NCBI GenBank assembly: GCA_018466975.1
Contig: CM031558.1
Location: 496,001 to 560,000, forward strand
Source: Sparassis latifolia
Lineage: Eukaryota; Basidiomycota; Agaricomycetes; Polyporales; Sparassidaceae
DNA: 64,000 nt
Direction of reading: 5' to 3'
The notes beneath the pieces were generated by a model. It saw only the letters and a list, made by a program, of their open reading frames with translations, had not been told where the DNA came from and did no database searches. A program made the position numbers and the translations under genes. This document shows positions 23,447 through 36,571 of this stretch, piece after piece (within the stretch, counting starts at the first letter, position 1; each line of letters opens with the position of its first letter).

Positions 23447-23650
23447 GACAGTTTGACGTTCCTAGACATTTTTTGTATCGACTAGGTCACTCATAGGCTT
23501 ATTTCGTGTATTTCATTCGCGGAGTTACATATGTTCGCCTTCGTATTTCAATGATACCTTCCTGACATAAGTCACTAGTCGCCGTCAAACATACAAGTAC
23601 ATACAAGTATTGGTACAGCTTCACGTTAATTTCTCGCGTAGGCAGCCGTG

Positions 23651-24841
23651 CTATGATCGCTTGCCACATCGTTCAACTACATAGGCCTTAGCCCTCTTCT
23701 GCTCCTGTCCGCCGACACCTTCCATGTCTTCTGGTGACTGGCCATCCAAATTCTCCTGTTGCCCCAAACATGCTGGTCAGTAATCGCGAGCAAACACCAT
23801 TCTGCGACTTACACGTTCACGATCTGCGCCTGCTTCGATAAGCAGACAGGCTGCCTCTGCGTAAGCGGACTCCATGGCGAGATGGAGGGGCGTGTTTCCT
23901 GGCAGGTATGCAGTCAGGGTTCCATCAGTAGGCAACTGGGTGCTAGGCCGACACACCGACGCGGTCAGCTGTGTTCAGCCGAGTCTTCGGAGAACCCTCA
24001 GGAGGATGTAGTAGAATATTAATGAATCCCGTGGATCCCGTTGTAGCAGCCCTGTGTCTGCATGACAATGTCAGAAGCCAGTGGGTAACTGGAAGGGTTT
24101 AGTAACCTACAACGGCGTTTGATTGGCTCTGTCCCTTGCATTGATCTGACAAGTAGTGACTAATGGGAGTGAGGGCACCTCGAACTTCCACGTACATCTG
24201 CTCCTCTGGAAATCAACAGTTTGCCTATCTGGTGCATGCTTGAGATGGCATATGTGATGAAACAAGTGAATACACTTACATCGACGCGTGATTTCGAGGC
24301 GGCGTAATGCCTGCTTCAAATCAGACATTCATATGGCTGTAGAAAGAAAGATAAGCCTACAGCGGAGTCTGGCCTTTGTCATTCGTTCGTTTCACGTCCA
24401 CTCCAGCTCCTAGTAATTCTCTGACAATGTCTTCGTAACCTGCGCTGGCTAAGCAAAGGTTCATGTGTAAAGCCCTAATGCGAATCTTAGTGCTTTGATC
24501 TTACCTGCAATGTGAAGAGGCGTCCAGCCTAGGCTGTCGCCACGATCCACTTCAGCTTTCTGGTTAAGGAGATACTGGACGATTTCCACTGATCCGGATG
24601 AGGCAGCCCAATGCAGAGGGGTTCTTCCATCCTGGCAAACGTATTCGATGCGTTCCTATGCCGCCGGATATTTTGGAGGATACGTACGGCGTCCACGGAA
24701 TTTACTAGCTTCGGGTCTTGACTGATGAGCGAGCGAAGGAGCCCGACTTGTCCTGTGCCGGAAGAAAAATTATTACAGAAATTGCGCGATGAAGGTGGAT
24801 TTACTGTTTTGTGCTGCCGTATGTGCCAAAAAGTTAGACAT
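23651..24841 (-). CDS. NAS6: Proteasome assembly chaperone, gankyrin/PSMD10-like ankyrin protein
   Basis: Gankyrin/Nas6 binds the Rpt3 ATPase and helps assemble the 19S regulatory particle. Ten exons: 24841-24805, 24752-24688, 24631-24505, 24448-24361, 24310-24280, 24228-24196, 24145-24111, 24057-23957, 23898-23813 and 23755-23651, in total 235 residues, close to the human (226) and yeast (228) lengths. Ankyrin repeats are plain: DGRTPLHWAASSGSVEIVQ, LGWTPLHIAASAGYEDIVR, KGQTPLHYAASKSR, ANQTPLHRAATTGSTG and GNTPLHLAMESAYAEAA. Every exon junction keeps phase. The intron density, with exons as short as 31-35 nt, is high even for this window. Three ACGCGT boxes lie 42-75 bp upstream of the start codon, suggesting cell-cycle-linked control. 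Confidence 0.93.
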
Positions 24842-24882
24842 TGAAACGGATGCTCTCGTTAAAGTTCCGGATACGGTGGTGG

Positions 24883-24916
24883 ACGCGTAAACGCGTCACT
24901 TGGCGCGCTGACGCGT
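24883..24916. promoter_or_regulatory. Cluster of three MluI cell-cycle boxes
   Basis: ACGCGT occurs at 24883-24888, 24891-24896 and 24911-24916, with GGCGCGCT between. ACGCGT is the MCB element bound by MBF in ascomycete yeasts; use in this fungus is inferred. It lies in the 381-bp divergent promoter of NAS6 and TFB2, closer to NAS6. Confidence 0.55.
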
Positions 24917-25222
24917 TGCACGCCGTGGGAAACTAGCCACAAAGCTTCCACAAATGGACGTAACTTAACTTCCAGACCTTGATTATATCTTGCGGTAGGT
25001 CGTGAGCGTGAGCGTTGCTCTATCTAATTTTCGTCATTTATCAAAGCCAGGCAAATTTAGACTTGACGTGGCCCTTCGATCCAAGAGTTTTGCCTACGAC
25101 ATAACAAGGAACATATTTAAGATCACTTCAACTCCATCAGCCTGAGGTTTATGGTAAAGAGTCATCATGCGTGCCCTCTTTCTCCATTTTCAATCATTCT
25201 TGCAGGATTACTAGGTTCTAGG

Positions 25223-27309
25223 ATGCCGTCTGTGCAACCGCAGCCCAATTTGGACACCCCGAGCGACGAAGATGAAGGCTCTCACATCCTGTTGACCTTC
25301 TTGCAGTCACAATCACAGAATACTCTGAGCAGGCTTTACCAGAGGCCCTCGTCATGCCTTTCGATTTTTCGGTAATTATCAAGAATGGGAGGTTCATATA
25401 AGTTTGTTAATTGTCCATGGCCACAGCCTTCTCAGGCCATTAGAAAGGCAACTTATCACGAATTTGCTATGGTTGGAGTCCGCGATACCGGTTTCCACTA
25501 TGGGTGCATGGGTCACACGTGACGGCCGCAAGTATGCCACCTCGTCAGAGATTCGTATATGCACCGACCTTTTTTCGTATCAGAGCTTATAACCTCTGTT
25601 TAACGACTTTGGCGCACTTAAACATTCTACCCACCTCGACGGTCAAGCTTGCTTTGAACTCCACTTTGAAATCAAGCTTGCGCCAGGCAATAACAGGCGG
25701 GTGAGTCGAGAACTCCACTACAGTCCGAGTGGCGAACAATTCATCTTTCCCAGAGGTTCGAGCGGAAGTTTTGGGGTGCCGGCAGAGCACGACCAGCAGC
25801 ATTCTCCTCCGAGCGTTGATGATCTTGATGCTTATGCGCTAGAACGATGGGAGGTTTGCTGAAGATTCACAGTCCATAGATAGTCCTTCGCTAATTGATC
25901 CTTAGACCATTCTGCACTACATGGTGTCTTCTGGCACTGGTCAGTACCCTGCGAAACCATCACAAGATGTATTGTTTCTTCTGCAAAGAAGTGGACTCAT
26001 GGCAAAGGCAAAGTAGGACGCTTTTACTCGGTGCATCAGAGCCTCGGATTACTGAGATCGATACACACCAGCGGTGCATTACAAATTACCTCCTCGGGAT
26101 TTCAGTTTCTTCTTCACCCTCCTCATGCACAGCTTTGGGAGCTTCTATTGCAGTATCTCCACATGGCCGAGGTTCCGATCTTCATTTACCTGCGCTTGTC
26201 CCTTCATTTGACTAAGGTTGATACAGGAACGACACATGGATCTCGTAGAAATTTTGAGTTTCTTGCTCATGCTCTCGACGATGGAGCTGGGAAGGGTATG
26301 ATCATTCTCATTTACCTGTTCAAAACTCACCTAGAAGATGAATATCTCAGGAGTACTCGATCGAGAACCTCAGCGTAACTCAGATGGCGATGCTTAGCGA
26401 CCTTCGCGATTATGGGCTGATATGGCTGCGCAACGTTAGTAGGCCATCTCCAGCTCTGAGTGAGAACTTTGACATCATGGATCGCTGAATAATAATCTCT
26501 GAAGGCAACTTCCAAACGATTCTGCCCTTCGCGTCTGGCAACAACGTTGACGTCATCATCACCACCCCTTCCAACTTCTAGCGGCGCCGGCACGGCATCT
26601 AACACCCAAGGATTCATTGTTCTAGAAACGAACTACCGTTTATATGCTTACACGGGTACACTTTGCGTCATACTCCCGTTTAGCCTGAGTGACGTACCCT
26701 TGTTTAGACAACCCGCTGCAAATTGCGGTACTGAACCTCTTCGTCACCTTGAAGTCTCGCTTCCCAAACCTCGTCATCGGCGCAATCACCCGTGAGAGCG
26801 TTAAGAAAGCTCTTGCTAATGGGATAACTGCGGATCAGGTCAGTCCTACTGGCATACTCATGTGCATTGCGCTCACCCAATGAAAGATCATAAGTTACCT
26901 CACAACGCATGCGCATCCACAGATGCGAAAGAATGTGTGTGCGGGATTGTAGCATGTGCTCGATGATGGTATCCTGAACTGTCTTCTAGAACCCGCTGTT
27001 ACCGGTGACGGTTCAAGATCAGATACGCCTCTGGGAGCTAGAGAAGAACAGGGTGAACTCGGAAGAAGGTTACTCGTCTTTACTATCGCGAACACGTCAC
27101 CAGGACACGATGACTGATGTTCTGACTCGGCAGGTTATCTGTATACTGCATTCGCTTCCCAGGCCGACTACGAATATGTGCTCAACTACGCAAAACAGCT
27201 GGACGTAGTGTTATGGGAGAGTCCGGCCCGTCGATGTTTTTTCGGGAGCCTCAACGGCCATGCCAACATCAGAGGTTTCATCGAACGGAGGACAGCTGGC
27301 AACGCTTGA
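25223..27309 (+). CDS. TFB2: TFIIH core subunit Tfb2 (GTF2H4/p52)
   Basis: Subunit of the TFIIH core in the nucleus; regulates the XPB/Ssl2 helicase in transcription initiation and nucleotide excision repair. Thirteen exons: 25223-25371, 25427-25531, 25584-25700, 25754-25853, 25906-26012, 26072-26171, 26227-26295, 26351-26434, 26505-26655, 26708-26838, 26887-26934, 26990-27068 and 27134-27309; 471 residues, between human (462) and yeast (513). Diagnostic segments: [78 protein letters not shown], and [20 protein letters not shown] with [19 protein letters not shown]. The C-terminal part has [27 protein letters not shown] and [13 protein letters not shown]. Frame is maintained throughout, so intact. 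Convergent with the WOPR gene. Confidence 0.95.
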
Positions 27310-27714
27310 GCCGTGTGAAACATTCTCCGCTAGCTTGGCTTTAAGTTTGCGTGCTTTTCGGATAGGAAGGAGGGTATATTCCGGCACGAGTCCCAGTCAG
27401 GAACATCGGGATGGAGTTGTATCATTCCAAGCTCAATCGCAAGTACGCTATACATGTCTATCAATCCACTGGTCAGCGAGCTCTGCACCCTGTAAGTAGT
27501 GATGCTTCTAGAGATCGTCCAAACTGTCCAGTATATGTTCCGGTTCTACTGCTACACCTGGCACTGTGATATATGGAGGGTATATGTTCTGGGAGTCTGC
27601 TGGAAGGTGGTCGAAACAGAGAGATATACGTCATCCTCGTGCGTAGTAGTCTAGTCCGAGGAGTTAGCAGTGTGAGTCTCAAGTCTCAATTCGATAACGA
27701 TACTACGGAGCTAT

Positions 27715-29455
27715 TCAGTGCCTGTATGGGTATCCCAGGGGCCGTACTTGTGGACTTCGAGGTGATGGCAAATCTGTTGCAGATGCCTGGCGCTCCGTCG
27801 AGAACGTCGAGGCAGCGGCCTGAGGCAATTGACAGTACTGAGAAGAAGCGGAGTCCTGCATCCATGCCCACGCAGGAGACGACACCCTGGCTCGCGTCTG
27901 ATCGCATCCTCGTGTGGAAGACCCAGGGTAGCTGGAGGTTAGAGGCGACATCGGCGACGCAGAGGTGTATGTTTGCCCAGAGAACGTAGCGGTCCCTGGC
28001 GGCCATGCAGACACTCCAACGCGGTGCGCGCCGGCTCCAGCATCTGAAGCGCCTTGATCGAATGTACGGTCGAATCGAGCAGGCTGTTGATTGGGCCAGG
28101 TACGCCCAGGTATCGAGCTAGGTTCCGTCTGCACGGCATTTTGCCTTGCTTCGTAGACTGCGGCAGGGTCGGGAAATGGAGTTACGCCGCTTGCGGATGG
28201 CCAAGGCGAAGATCGTCTCTGCTCTAGCGGCGAACTATCAACGCTGAGGGGGGAGTACGCCGTGTCTGTGGGAGATGGGGATGCAGACTGCCGAACGTCC
28301 GCAGGAAGCGCTAGTGACAAGGACGGATAGGACGGCTCATATTTCCTGCTTGGAGATTGATGGAACGCGTTGGAGGATTGGGCAGGTATGTGTGAGAATT
28401 GAGCAGGACTAATCGGGGAGAAACGTGGTGCGGGTTCGCCCGTCGCCCTCCTTGAAGGCGAAGATGGGACAGCTGAGCGCTGATTATCAATCCTATCTCC
28501 ATCATTTCTAACAATCGATGGGAAGTATCTAGTGAGTATGCTTCCATGTATGAGGACGAGTCTCACACGTACATATGGTTCAGCTTACTGCCACGTTGCG
28601 ATTCATACTTCAGCGGATACCGAAAACTAGAGGACTTAAGGAGTTCCGCTGGGATTTCAACAGACCGAAGGTCTGTCCGACTGGACGGACGCTGAAGCCT
28701 GCCTGAACGAACATCCTCTTGGGTGTAGTACGATATGAGGTGGTGGTCTGACCCGTCAATTTTGACAGTAATTGTCTTGTCGTCATGAAGGTAAGAACTA
28801 TGCACGATAACAGACATATGCACGTATTCTCACCTTTTTTATTAGGCCATATCGCTTAAGCATGACGCCTCCTTCCGTAGAGTGGTCCTCCTGCGATGCT
28901 TCAGAGTGCATTGCAGCTTCGTGGTGGGTACGAGTGTCCGCTCGATCTGCGAGCTCTCGATAGATCTGCGATCGACGAGGGAATTGTCAGCAGCGGCCCA
29001 CAGATCGGCACACCCGCCCAGCGCAACTGAGCCATTCGTCCAGAAGTAGCAAACCTGCACACCACGTCAGAATCATACACTCACAAGAAAATTTCCAGCA
29101 ATACGGGACTGCGACCATGTAAGTCCCTCAGTCCATCGCTTGATTCCACTTTCCTCGACACTGAAGACGAAAACAGCACCGCTCTTAATCATTGATCTTC
29201 GTTCCAGTTCGTTCAGTCGGCGTGTGACTCGTGGTAAGATTCCCCGCCGAGCCGCCTAGATTCAGGCGCAGGAGTAAAGTCAGCATGCATGCGGCGAAAT
29301 GAACAGGATGTAGTTAATCGAGCGGAAGATGAGAAAATGAAATACAGGCCGTCACATACCTCTATTAGACAGAGGGCGTCCTCCGTGGTATCCACGTAGC
29401 CATGAAAGGGTGGGACACCAGCCGTAACCGCGGTGACAGTAGGGCGTAACGGCAT
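27715..29455 (-). CDS. WOPR (Gti1/Pac2/Wor1-type) transcription factor
   Basis: DNA-binding regulator of the family that includes Candida Wor1 and fission yeast Gti1/Pac2, master switches of morphology and nutrient response. Exons: 29455-29360, 29255-29085, 28965-28834, 28775-28589 and 28472-27715; 447 residues. The first WOPR box reads FHGYVDTTEDALCLIE, AARRGILPRVTRRLN, ERRSMIKSGAVFVFSVEES and GIKRWTEGLTWSQSRI. The second box reads RYGLIKKTITVKIDG, then HHLISYYTQEDVRSGRL. The C-terminal half is Ser/Pro/Gln-rich and disordered, as usual. The fourth intron (28588-28473) has an alternative acceptor possibility, so a few residues there are uncertain. About 7 kb upstream contains no recognisable gene, which may be long regulatory sequence. 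Confidence 0.9.
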
Positions 29456-32400
29456 AAGTCTGAGGGACAGTGTTCCAGTCTGCCGCAGAGCTCGACAATC
29501 CAAGTTGGAGGGGAAAACTGGGTAGACAGATCCCAGATTTATGTCCGTCTCCCCGTTAAGACGCACTGCTCTTGTAGGAACTCCGTGCGCGAGAAGCCAT
29601 CGCAGGAATGCAACAACACTGAACTTACCCGGTGAGTGCGTTCATATTCGCAGAAGAGCAGCAACTGGCCGGCCCGGGAATAAGGTTCCTAGTGCGGTAA
29701 TAGGGATGCTTTCGCAGACATTGGAACTCCGCGCATGTCAACGACGTCCGCTCTGCTGATCTCTTACGACTCCGCGGCATCACCTCCGTGGGGGGTCCGA
29801 TTAGAAAAGTGCGCTGTGCCTTACTCGCGTCACAACTTAGGCAAGCCCGTTTCCTACGACACGAGACTTGGCCACGATCGCTGAGGCTGACGATTAGGCA
29901 GTCTTCCAAATTTTCACCAGCGAACTGCTATATCTGGCGTGGTGAGCACCAGCGGCGAGGACGACGAAGGTCTCCAGAAGTAGTGGATATTTATTCGCTT
30001 CTGCTCCTTGATACAGCCCCAATGGTTCGTGATTGCGGATGCCACGCTGCTGCCGCATGTTATCGGGGCCACTATAGAGCGGGAACGAGTTCGAAAGCCC
30101 AACAACTGGCACCGGGCAGTGACGAAGCCTAGGTTGCTCGTTTTCCAGACCCTTTGAATGCGCACCTGATGCGTTGAAGTTCCACTTCGTACCTTGTAAA
30201 CCGGATCTTCGCAATTAGTTCGCTCCACAATGGTGCAGAAGACCGACTATCATGATAGAAGCTGTAAGCTAGACAATTATATATGCTCGCTCATGAAGCT
30301 AGCCACAGCAGAGCATGTGTAGAATACTTACGCGTGTATAGCTGAGGCATTACCTGCCAGTGGTCAGTCTCAGAATGCAGAGTCTCATGGTTTTCTCGGC
30401 CTGTCTATAGATCAGCTGGCTTAGCAATGCGATGACAACATAAATCCACTGGCCTTTGTTCTCTCACGACGGCCGCAGCGACGTCAATGGAGTATTCAAC
30501 CGCTTCCCATCGAGTGGGTCATGGAGAAATTGACCCCGACCAAGAATATTCAGACTCAGCGAAGCGTTTAAGTCTGACTGATCTGAAGGTAAACGCTTAC
30601 AGGTCGCCAACTTCTTTTCAGAAAGTTTGACCCAAGTTCAATCTCCATGGCTCTTGGAGAACAGGAGAACAACGTAGCATAGTCATATACTGGCCACTTG
30701 AATTCTCAAAGAGTCATACTTCACCATTTATCCCTCATAAGTGATCCTGCCATCCAGTCTGGGATAAACGCTAACCAAACCTTTTCTCTTCGCAATTCAG
30801 GAAATGAACTCACTCCACAAGCATTTCTTGTATCCCCTCTCGCAGGAACAATCATACGCTGAAGTCACTGATCCGGATTCAATTGTTTGCCTGCAATGCA
30901 TGGTACACGCGGTAAGGTACGTAACACTACTGATCGATGGTACTGCCGCAACGTCCGGAACACAACTTGAGCGCTGCGACTCGAGTTTGTCCCATAGGAA
31001 GGAGATAGGAACATCGATGCGGCGCGTTTCACAACATGTCATATCCCGGATGAAAGCCAGCGCTGCACTTGCAGGGATAGATCGCCACGAGCAGATGACC
31101 ATCTCGACCGCGCCGCAATGAGGCACGCATTGGCACTTCACCTACACGATACCTGATGTTATCAGAACTTTTACGACATAATACTGTTCGCGATGCAGAG
31201 CTGACAGAAGTATCCAGTATGCCGTCGACATGGGCAATTTATCGGAATAGAAATCAAGAAGCAGTTTGAATTCCGAAGACTGGTATATGCCGTTCTTCGA
31301 GTCGTCACTCGGAGTAGTGGATGACTACACCGGAATTTCTTCGCAATGTGCTGTATCTCTCCATGGGACGCTCGATAAATCGTCTTACAGGCTACGGACT
31401 GACGATTCTCAGCATATCCAAGTACATAATTCGGATAATCGCCGGAATCGAGAAAAGCAAAGAAAATCAAGCTATTGATAACGTAGACTTGGATTCATAG
31501 GGGACGGGAGATGGCAAGATAAGGATGCCCTTCTTCCCACCGTAACCGCACAAGTATATGCGGTTTCCCGACATGCATATGCGGGAATCAAAGAAGCAAG
31601 CCTTCGCAGCGTCCATGACGTTTGCCCGGCGTAGTCAACTTCTCCAGTAGCATTCAGCCATCGATGGTGTTTTCGACAGACGGCTGAGAACAAAGCAGCT
31701 GCTCAACTGATTGCATGGCGAGCGAAGAGAACTCGACCACATCTATGACAGTGCATGACAGTTCATTCAGGGGCATAAGTGGTAAATGCAAAGCGGGATT
31801 GCCTATGGTATGACCGAGCTCACCAAGATAAATGAACGAACTTCAGGTCATAGCCCAAACCAGCTCGCGCGTGTTGACATTCGGCAGAGCGATTGCACCT
31901 ATTCGCTCATGCAACTTATCAGACAAGAAGAATATGCTCAGCGCACTTGTACAAAGACCTTCCAAGCACCACCACACAGCAACATCCTCAGGCCGGACGC
32001 AAGCTGCGAGTGATCACAATTAATAATTGCCACGAACATGATGTCAATTTTTACAATCCGTACCTCTGGTGTAGCTCACGCTCTCGAGGCCGCGGGAAGG
32101 CGCATACAAACCAGCACGAATCGCATGGTGCTCAACATCACCACGTCGGGCTTGACTGTGGCTTGAAATTGCAACTGGCCTACCGTTCGCGGTAGCAATT
32201 CGCACTCAAGAGCTGTGCTTCGCGGGAGAAGACGTCGAGAAGGTGATCGGCAGGATCGGATGTCCAGCAGTATCAACCAGACAGCCACTTTTGCTCTGAC
32301 AACTTGCATCGAGTTTGCCCAGCCATTCCCTGAAGGATGTAAGGTTTCCGAATTGAACGTTAGGATCGTCCCCAAAACGTTGCACGGAGAGTGCACCTAC

Positions 32401-35392
32401 TATTGCACAGCCAACACCGTTCACGTCAAGGAATGCCGCGCTGAAGACACAGATCAAGCAAGTGAGCACGGAAGAACAGAAGGCGAAGGTCAAGCCTAAC
32501 GCCACATCGGAACGCACAATCTCCGGCGGAAATCATGCGCCTGCAAGGTGCGATCATCACTACTTCCATATGATAGGAGTGGTATACCACTCACGTTTAC
32601 GCGAGCACGCTCTCAGAGAGCGGAGAACAATGTCGTCCTGTTTTAATATGACCTGACGCACCGTGTGAGCGCAACCGAGAAGTAGCGGCCTACTGTCGAT
32701 AGCATGCTGTATAGAACCTGGGTGTCCTGGACCGGAGATGATTTTGCCTGCAAACAGTGACAGCAGTCAACAACCATGGGATGGCATTGGAAGGAAGAGA
32801 CGCTGGCTGGAGTCAACAAGCGCCGCGGCTCTAAGTCTGACCGGGTGCACAGCAGCCTACTTATTTCAAATCATGGAACGCCTAGAAAACAGCATGCTCC
32901 ACTGTGGAAGATTCGTGGGAGAACAGGGAACTGAGCTATGCGGACGGCTCTACATCTTTCAGTTGCCATTTGACGGGACACAACAGACCTATCGACAATC
33001 GGTAAGAGCGGCAGATGTGTCAAAGAGCAACTGCAGCGAGGAAGCATTGCAAAGGGTTACTAGATGACGAGACTGAGCCGAAATCTACCTCGACATTTTC
33101 GTCGACCACACGACGGGATAATCAAAGGATGACATTATCACACCGCGCGAATCTGGGGATTGGGCGAATATTCCTGAGACAAAACAGTCGAAATTGACCA
33201 TCATACCAAAGAGTGAAGCCTGCACAAAAGTACCGGCGCGATATACCCTGCAAGCTTTCCATAGGTACGCCATGAGGCGAACCTACTGCAAATGAAAGTG
33301 GAAGTTTCAGCAATGGAAACCTGAGGATTCTCCCGTGTGATACGCACCTTCTAATCAACGTTCCTGCTGCGGCCTAGTAGCGCCAATCCGGTCATTCCCT
33401 TGGATCGTTCTGGTCACTGCGGACGAGGCAGCATACCCAGGATGCGATAAGAAACTAGAACATCATGCATCCATCGGTAATCCATCAGCTGACATTGGGC
33501 AACTCAGTCTAGCCCTGTCACTCTTCGCGTCATGGACCAGCTGCCTATAGGATGGTGTAGGATGTCGCATGGGAGCCAAGGCTTCGTAGGTGCCAGCAGG
33601 CAGTGCGGGGACTAGAAAAAGACGTAAGAGTCGATAAGGGTTTGCGGGAATCTTCTTCAGACTTCCAGTGTCGAGAACGATGTGAAAATAAGTATGATTC
33701 AAACGGCCCAGTGGTGGTGTTGCGATAATACCACAACACCGAGATTACTGCCGGGATTTAGGAACAGGCAGAATTATTGCATTCTACAAAACAGAAATTG
33801 AGTCGCTGGGTAGAGTAGCAGCACCCGGCTCTTGATCGCAAGGCCGTGCAACTACAGATATATGAGGTTAGCTACAAGAGACCAAGCACCTGTTAGCATA
33901 AAAGGCGAAAGCAGCGGAAAACGAGCACCTCAGCCATCCGCCGATAATATAGGAGTCTTCAATGCACATGTCCGCGCTCGGTGTCCCGCATGGGTGAGAG
34001 CATCGAGGGTGGCTAGTGGACAGAGTCGACTGCTTTGAATCGTGCATGTAAAGACGGTCAGTTCGCCGTTTGCCGTTCACCGAGAGCAATCTCTTCCAAG
34101 GTACAGAAGTGCAGTGCATAAACACATGACAGTCGCATACGTACCTATGGAACCTGCTTGCATTCTCAAGAATTAAAGCAAAGATAATTGCAGAGGTAGA
34201 CGTCGGATGATCAAGACCAACATAGAACGTAATGAGCAGAGGACATGGTTGACGAGAAGAAACGAACCAACGAAGCTGGTCGCAACCATGCGAATAGTTT
34301 TGAGCGAGAAAGTACTGACGGCCAGAGCTCAGGATAGCACCGAGACTACTCGTCGAGTAGAGTACGCTCTCGCTAAAGATACCGTCACAGGTCGCAGCAC
34401 AACAGCGTCTTGGAACGTTGCGCATCAGGACAGATCGCTTTGGTACCGGAGGAATAAATAATTGTTGTTGAGATGAAGAGACAGTCGCGCGCAGCTCTGC
34501 TGGATGCATCGCTGGACTCCTTCCACCCCTGTGAGTGCATGGTAAGTATCGTGCGGCTACAACAGGTGGCCTGGATGAACTCGTACCGGTCGTGGGCGGG
34601 TCAGGACCTGCGAGACATGCATCACAGACAGGGCGCTCGTTTCGTTGTTTGAAAGATACAGAGTGAAATTTGTTGCGTTATGCCCACTCCCTGCGCACTG
34701 GAATAGGGTGTTTCACCATGAAAGATGCAGCAGACACAAATCTCTTTGTTGGTGCCCTTGGCGAAGGAGCCAACGCGTACACAAGTACCAATGGTGATGG
34801 GTCCGTGTGTGCGGGAAAACAACCGACCATGGTGGGTTAACAGCCGGGCGAGTGCGTTGGCATCGTATCCCATTGGATTTCCGTGAGCGGTGTGCCCAAG
34901 GCAAGGCATCAACAGGCCACCTTTTGTGACATCAGAGGAACGGGGAAGTGGGACGTAGAGTCAGCCTAGACATTTCAGGATTGGGTTCGGCAAATCTGCT
35001 GTAGAACGAAGTGGTTTATGCGCCACGTGGAAAGCAAGGAGCCAAAAAAGCAGTGGAGATGGAGACATAGTGAAGGAAATGGTTGCACAAAAAGCTCAAC
35101 ATCAGTTCGGACTCCGGAGAGCCTTGAGTTGGACGGCATAATAAGCGAACCACGCAGGTTGTGGACATGGTGACAGCGTCTATCATGCATTGTTGTCCCG
35201 TCAACGAAGGTTTGTTTCGGAAGGTGCTCTCGAGGCTGTGCATGAGGAACTGGACGATTAGTCTCCCAAAGGCAGTGACTGGGTAGCTACTCTCAAGTTC
35301 GTACCTCTGGATATCCTATGGTTATTGCGCGACAAATAATAAGGGCTGGTCAGGCGTATTTTTGTAGTGCATTCCGCCAAACATATATAAGC
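29456..35392. other. 5.9-kb region without recognisable genes
   Basis: Upstream of the WOPR gene. Many short open frames on both strands (for example 30804-31121 plus, 32206-32517 minus, 33868-34509 minus) but none shows a family motif or joins sensibly to a neighbour. No reverse transcriptase, integrase or transposase signature seen. It could be regulatory sequence, decayed mobile DNA, or orphan genes I cannot identify. Confidence 0.5.
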
Positions 35393-35395
35393 CTT

Positions 35396-36162
35396 GTACG
35401 GTGCACGAGCTGTATCAGGTCTGTTTTTGGAAGTGAAGCCTTTTCGCCCACGTGAGTTTCAGTAACAGTGTGACTCACGCTCACCGCCTAACCGGGCGCT
35501 CTCCGGGCTCATCGGCGATTTCGTGGCGGCGCTCATTGTGGCGGGTTGCGTCGGCGACGCTGGACGCGTTGAGCGCGAAGTCGGGAATGGCAAATTTAAG
35601 AAAATATTCTTTGTAGATACCTTTGGATCTTAGTACATAGTTGGAGTTGAGCATAAATTAAATATTCAGTTCATTAAAGTCCAAACCAAGGAATAGTCAC
35701 AGCATGCCTCCTTTTAGGCTAGGTTCAGATGAGGCCGTTGTAGGAGTATAAAAAGAAGCATTTCACACCGATAAATGGACAAAGATTGATATTGCGCGGC
35801 GACGGGTAGGTGACCAGCATTGTGCTCAGCCACCACTAGGAAAGTCGGCCAAATTAATACTTACTGTGCATTTTCCCGAGGCTCTACAGGGCTTCACAAA
35901 TGCTAAATTAAACTCTTGAAAGCTGGTGACAAAAACCGGAGCTCATCAGCAAAATTCATCACATGACCGTCGTCGGAGACGGTGGGCGCGATGACACCGA
36001 CCCGACGCACAACAGCGAGAACGGGCGGGACGGCGGGCAGTCCGGTGAGCGCCAGGCTGCGCCGGTGAGAGCGGCGGAAGCACGTCACGGTGTTACCTAG
36101 GATCACGCCCGCAAATACTCTTCGCTTCCAAAAACAGACCTGATACAGCTCGTGCACCGTAC
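35396..36162. mobile_element. 767-bp inverted-repeat element (MITE-like)
   Basis: 35396-35438 and the reverse complement of 36120-36162 match at 42 of 43 positions, starting GTACGGTGCACGAGC. CTT flanks both ends (35393-35395 and 36163-36165), consistent with a 3-bp target-site duplication. The interior has GC-rich subterminal parts and an AT-rich centre and encodes no recognisable protein, so it is likely non-autonomous. The open frame inside (35903-36157 minus) begins within the inverted repeat at a GTG and is not convincing as a gene. Confidence 0.8.
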
Positions 36163-36165
36163 CTT

Positions 36166-36571
36166 GGGAATGCTAAAATCATCTACGAAATCCGTGGAAT
36201 AATATCAGTAATTGTACCAATTCGAAACGCCTCAGCGATATAAGCGTGGTAATCCTGGCGGAATATTTCCACCGATCATACGGACTACATGGTTTGGCAA
36301 AAGACCGTTTCACGTTTAAATTTCACTCACTGATCAGTGAGTAGATCGGGCCGCGGAGGATGAGCGGCTGATATAAGCGCCGAACATTTCCCTTGCGCAA
36401 GCTCGGCCGGAAGATCAGCACTGAACGTGCGCCGTGCGTGTAAGCGGCCTACCGCTAGGTTTATTTTCGTCTCAATATTGATTTCGAACGGGATTTCACG
36501 GATGACAGGCAGTCTGAGAAATTGGAGCTGAGCACTCATTGACGACTCCTCGGGTGGCAGAAGTATCTGGT
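36166..36571. other. Intergenic between element and BBC1-like gene
   Basis: About 400 bp; presumably promoter of the downstream plus-strand gene. No specific motif recognised. Confidence 0.4.

Noticed and set aside
33868..34509. 213-codon minus-strand frame in the gene-poor zone
   Set aside because: No recognisable domain; considered as a possible seven-helix protein, but no consistent hydrophobic spacing or splice pattern was found.
35903..36157. 84-codon minus frame inside the 767-bp element
   Set aside because: Begins with GTG inside the terminal repeat and has no similarity to a transposase; likely chance.
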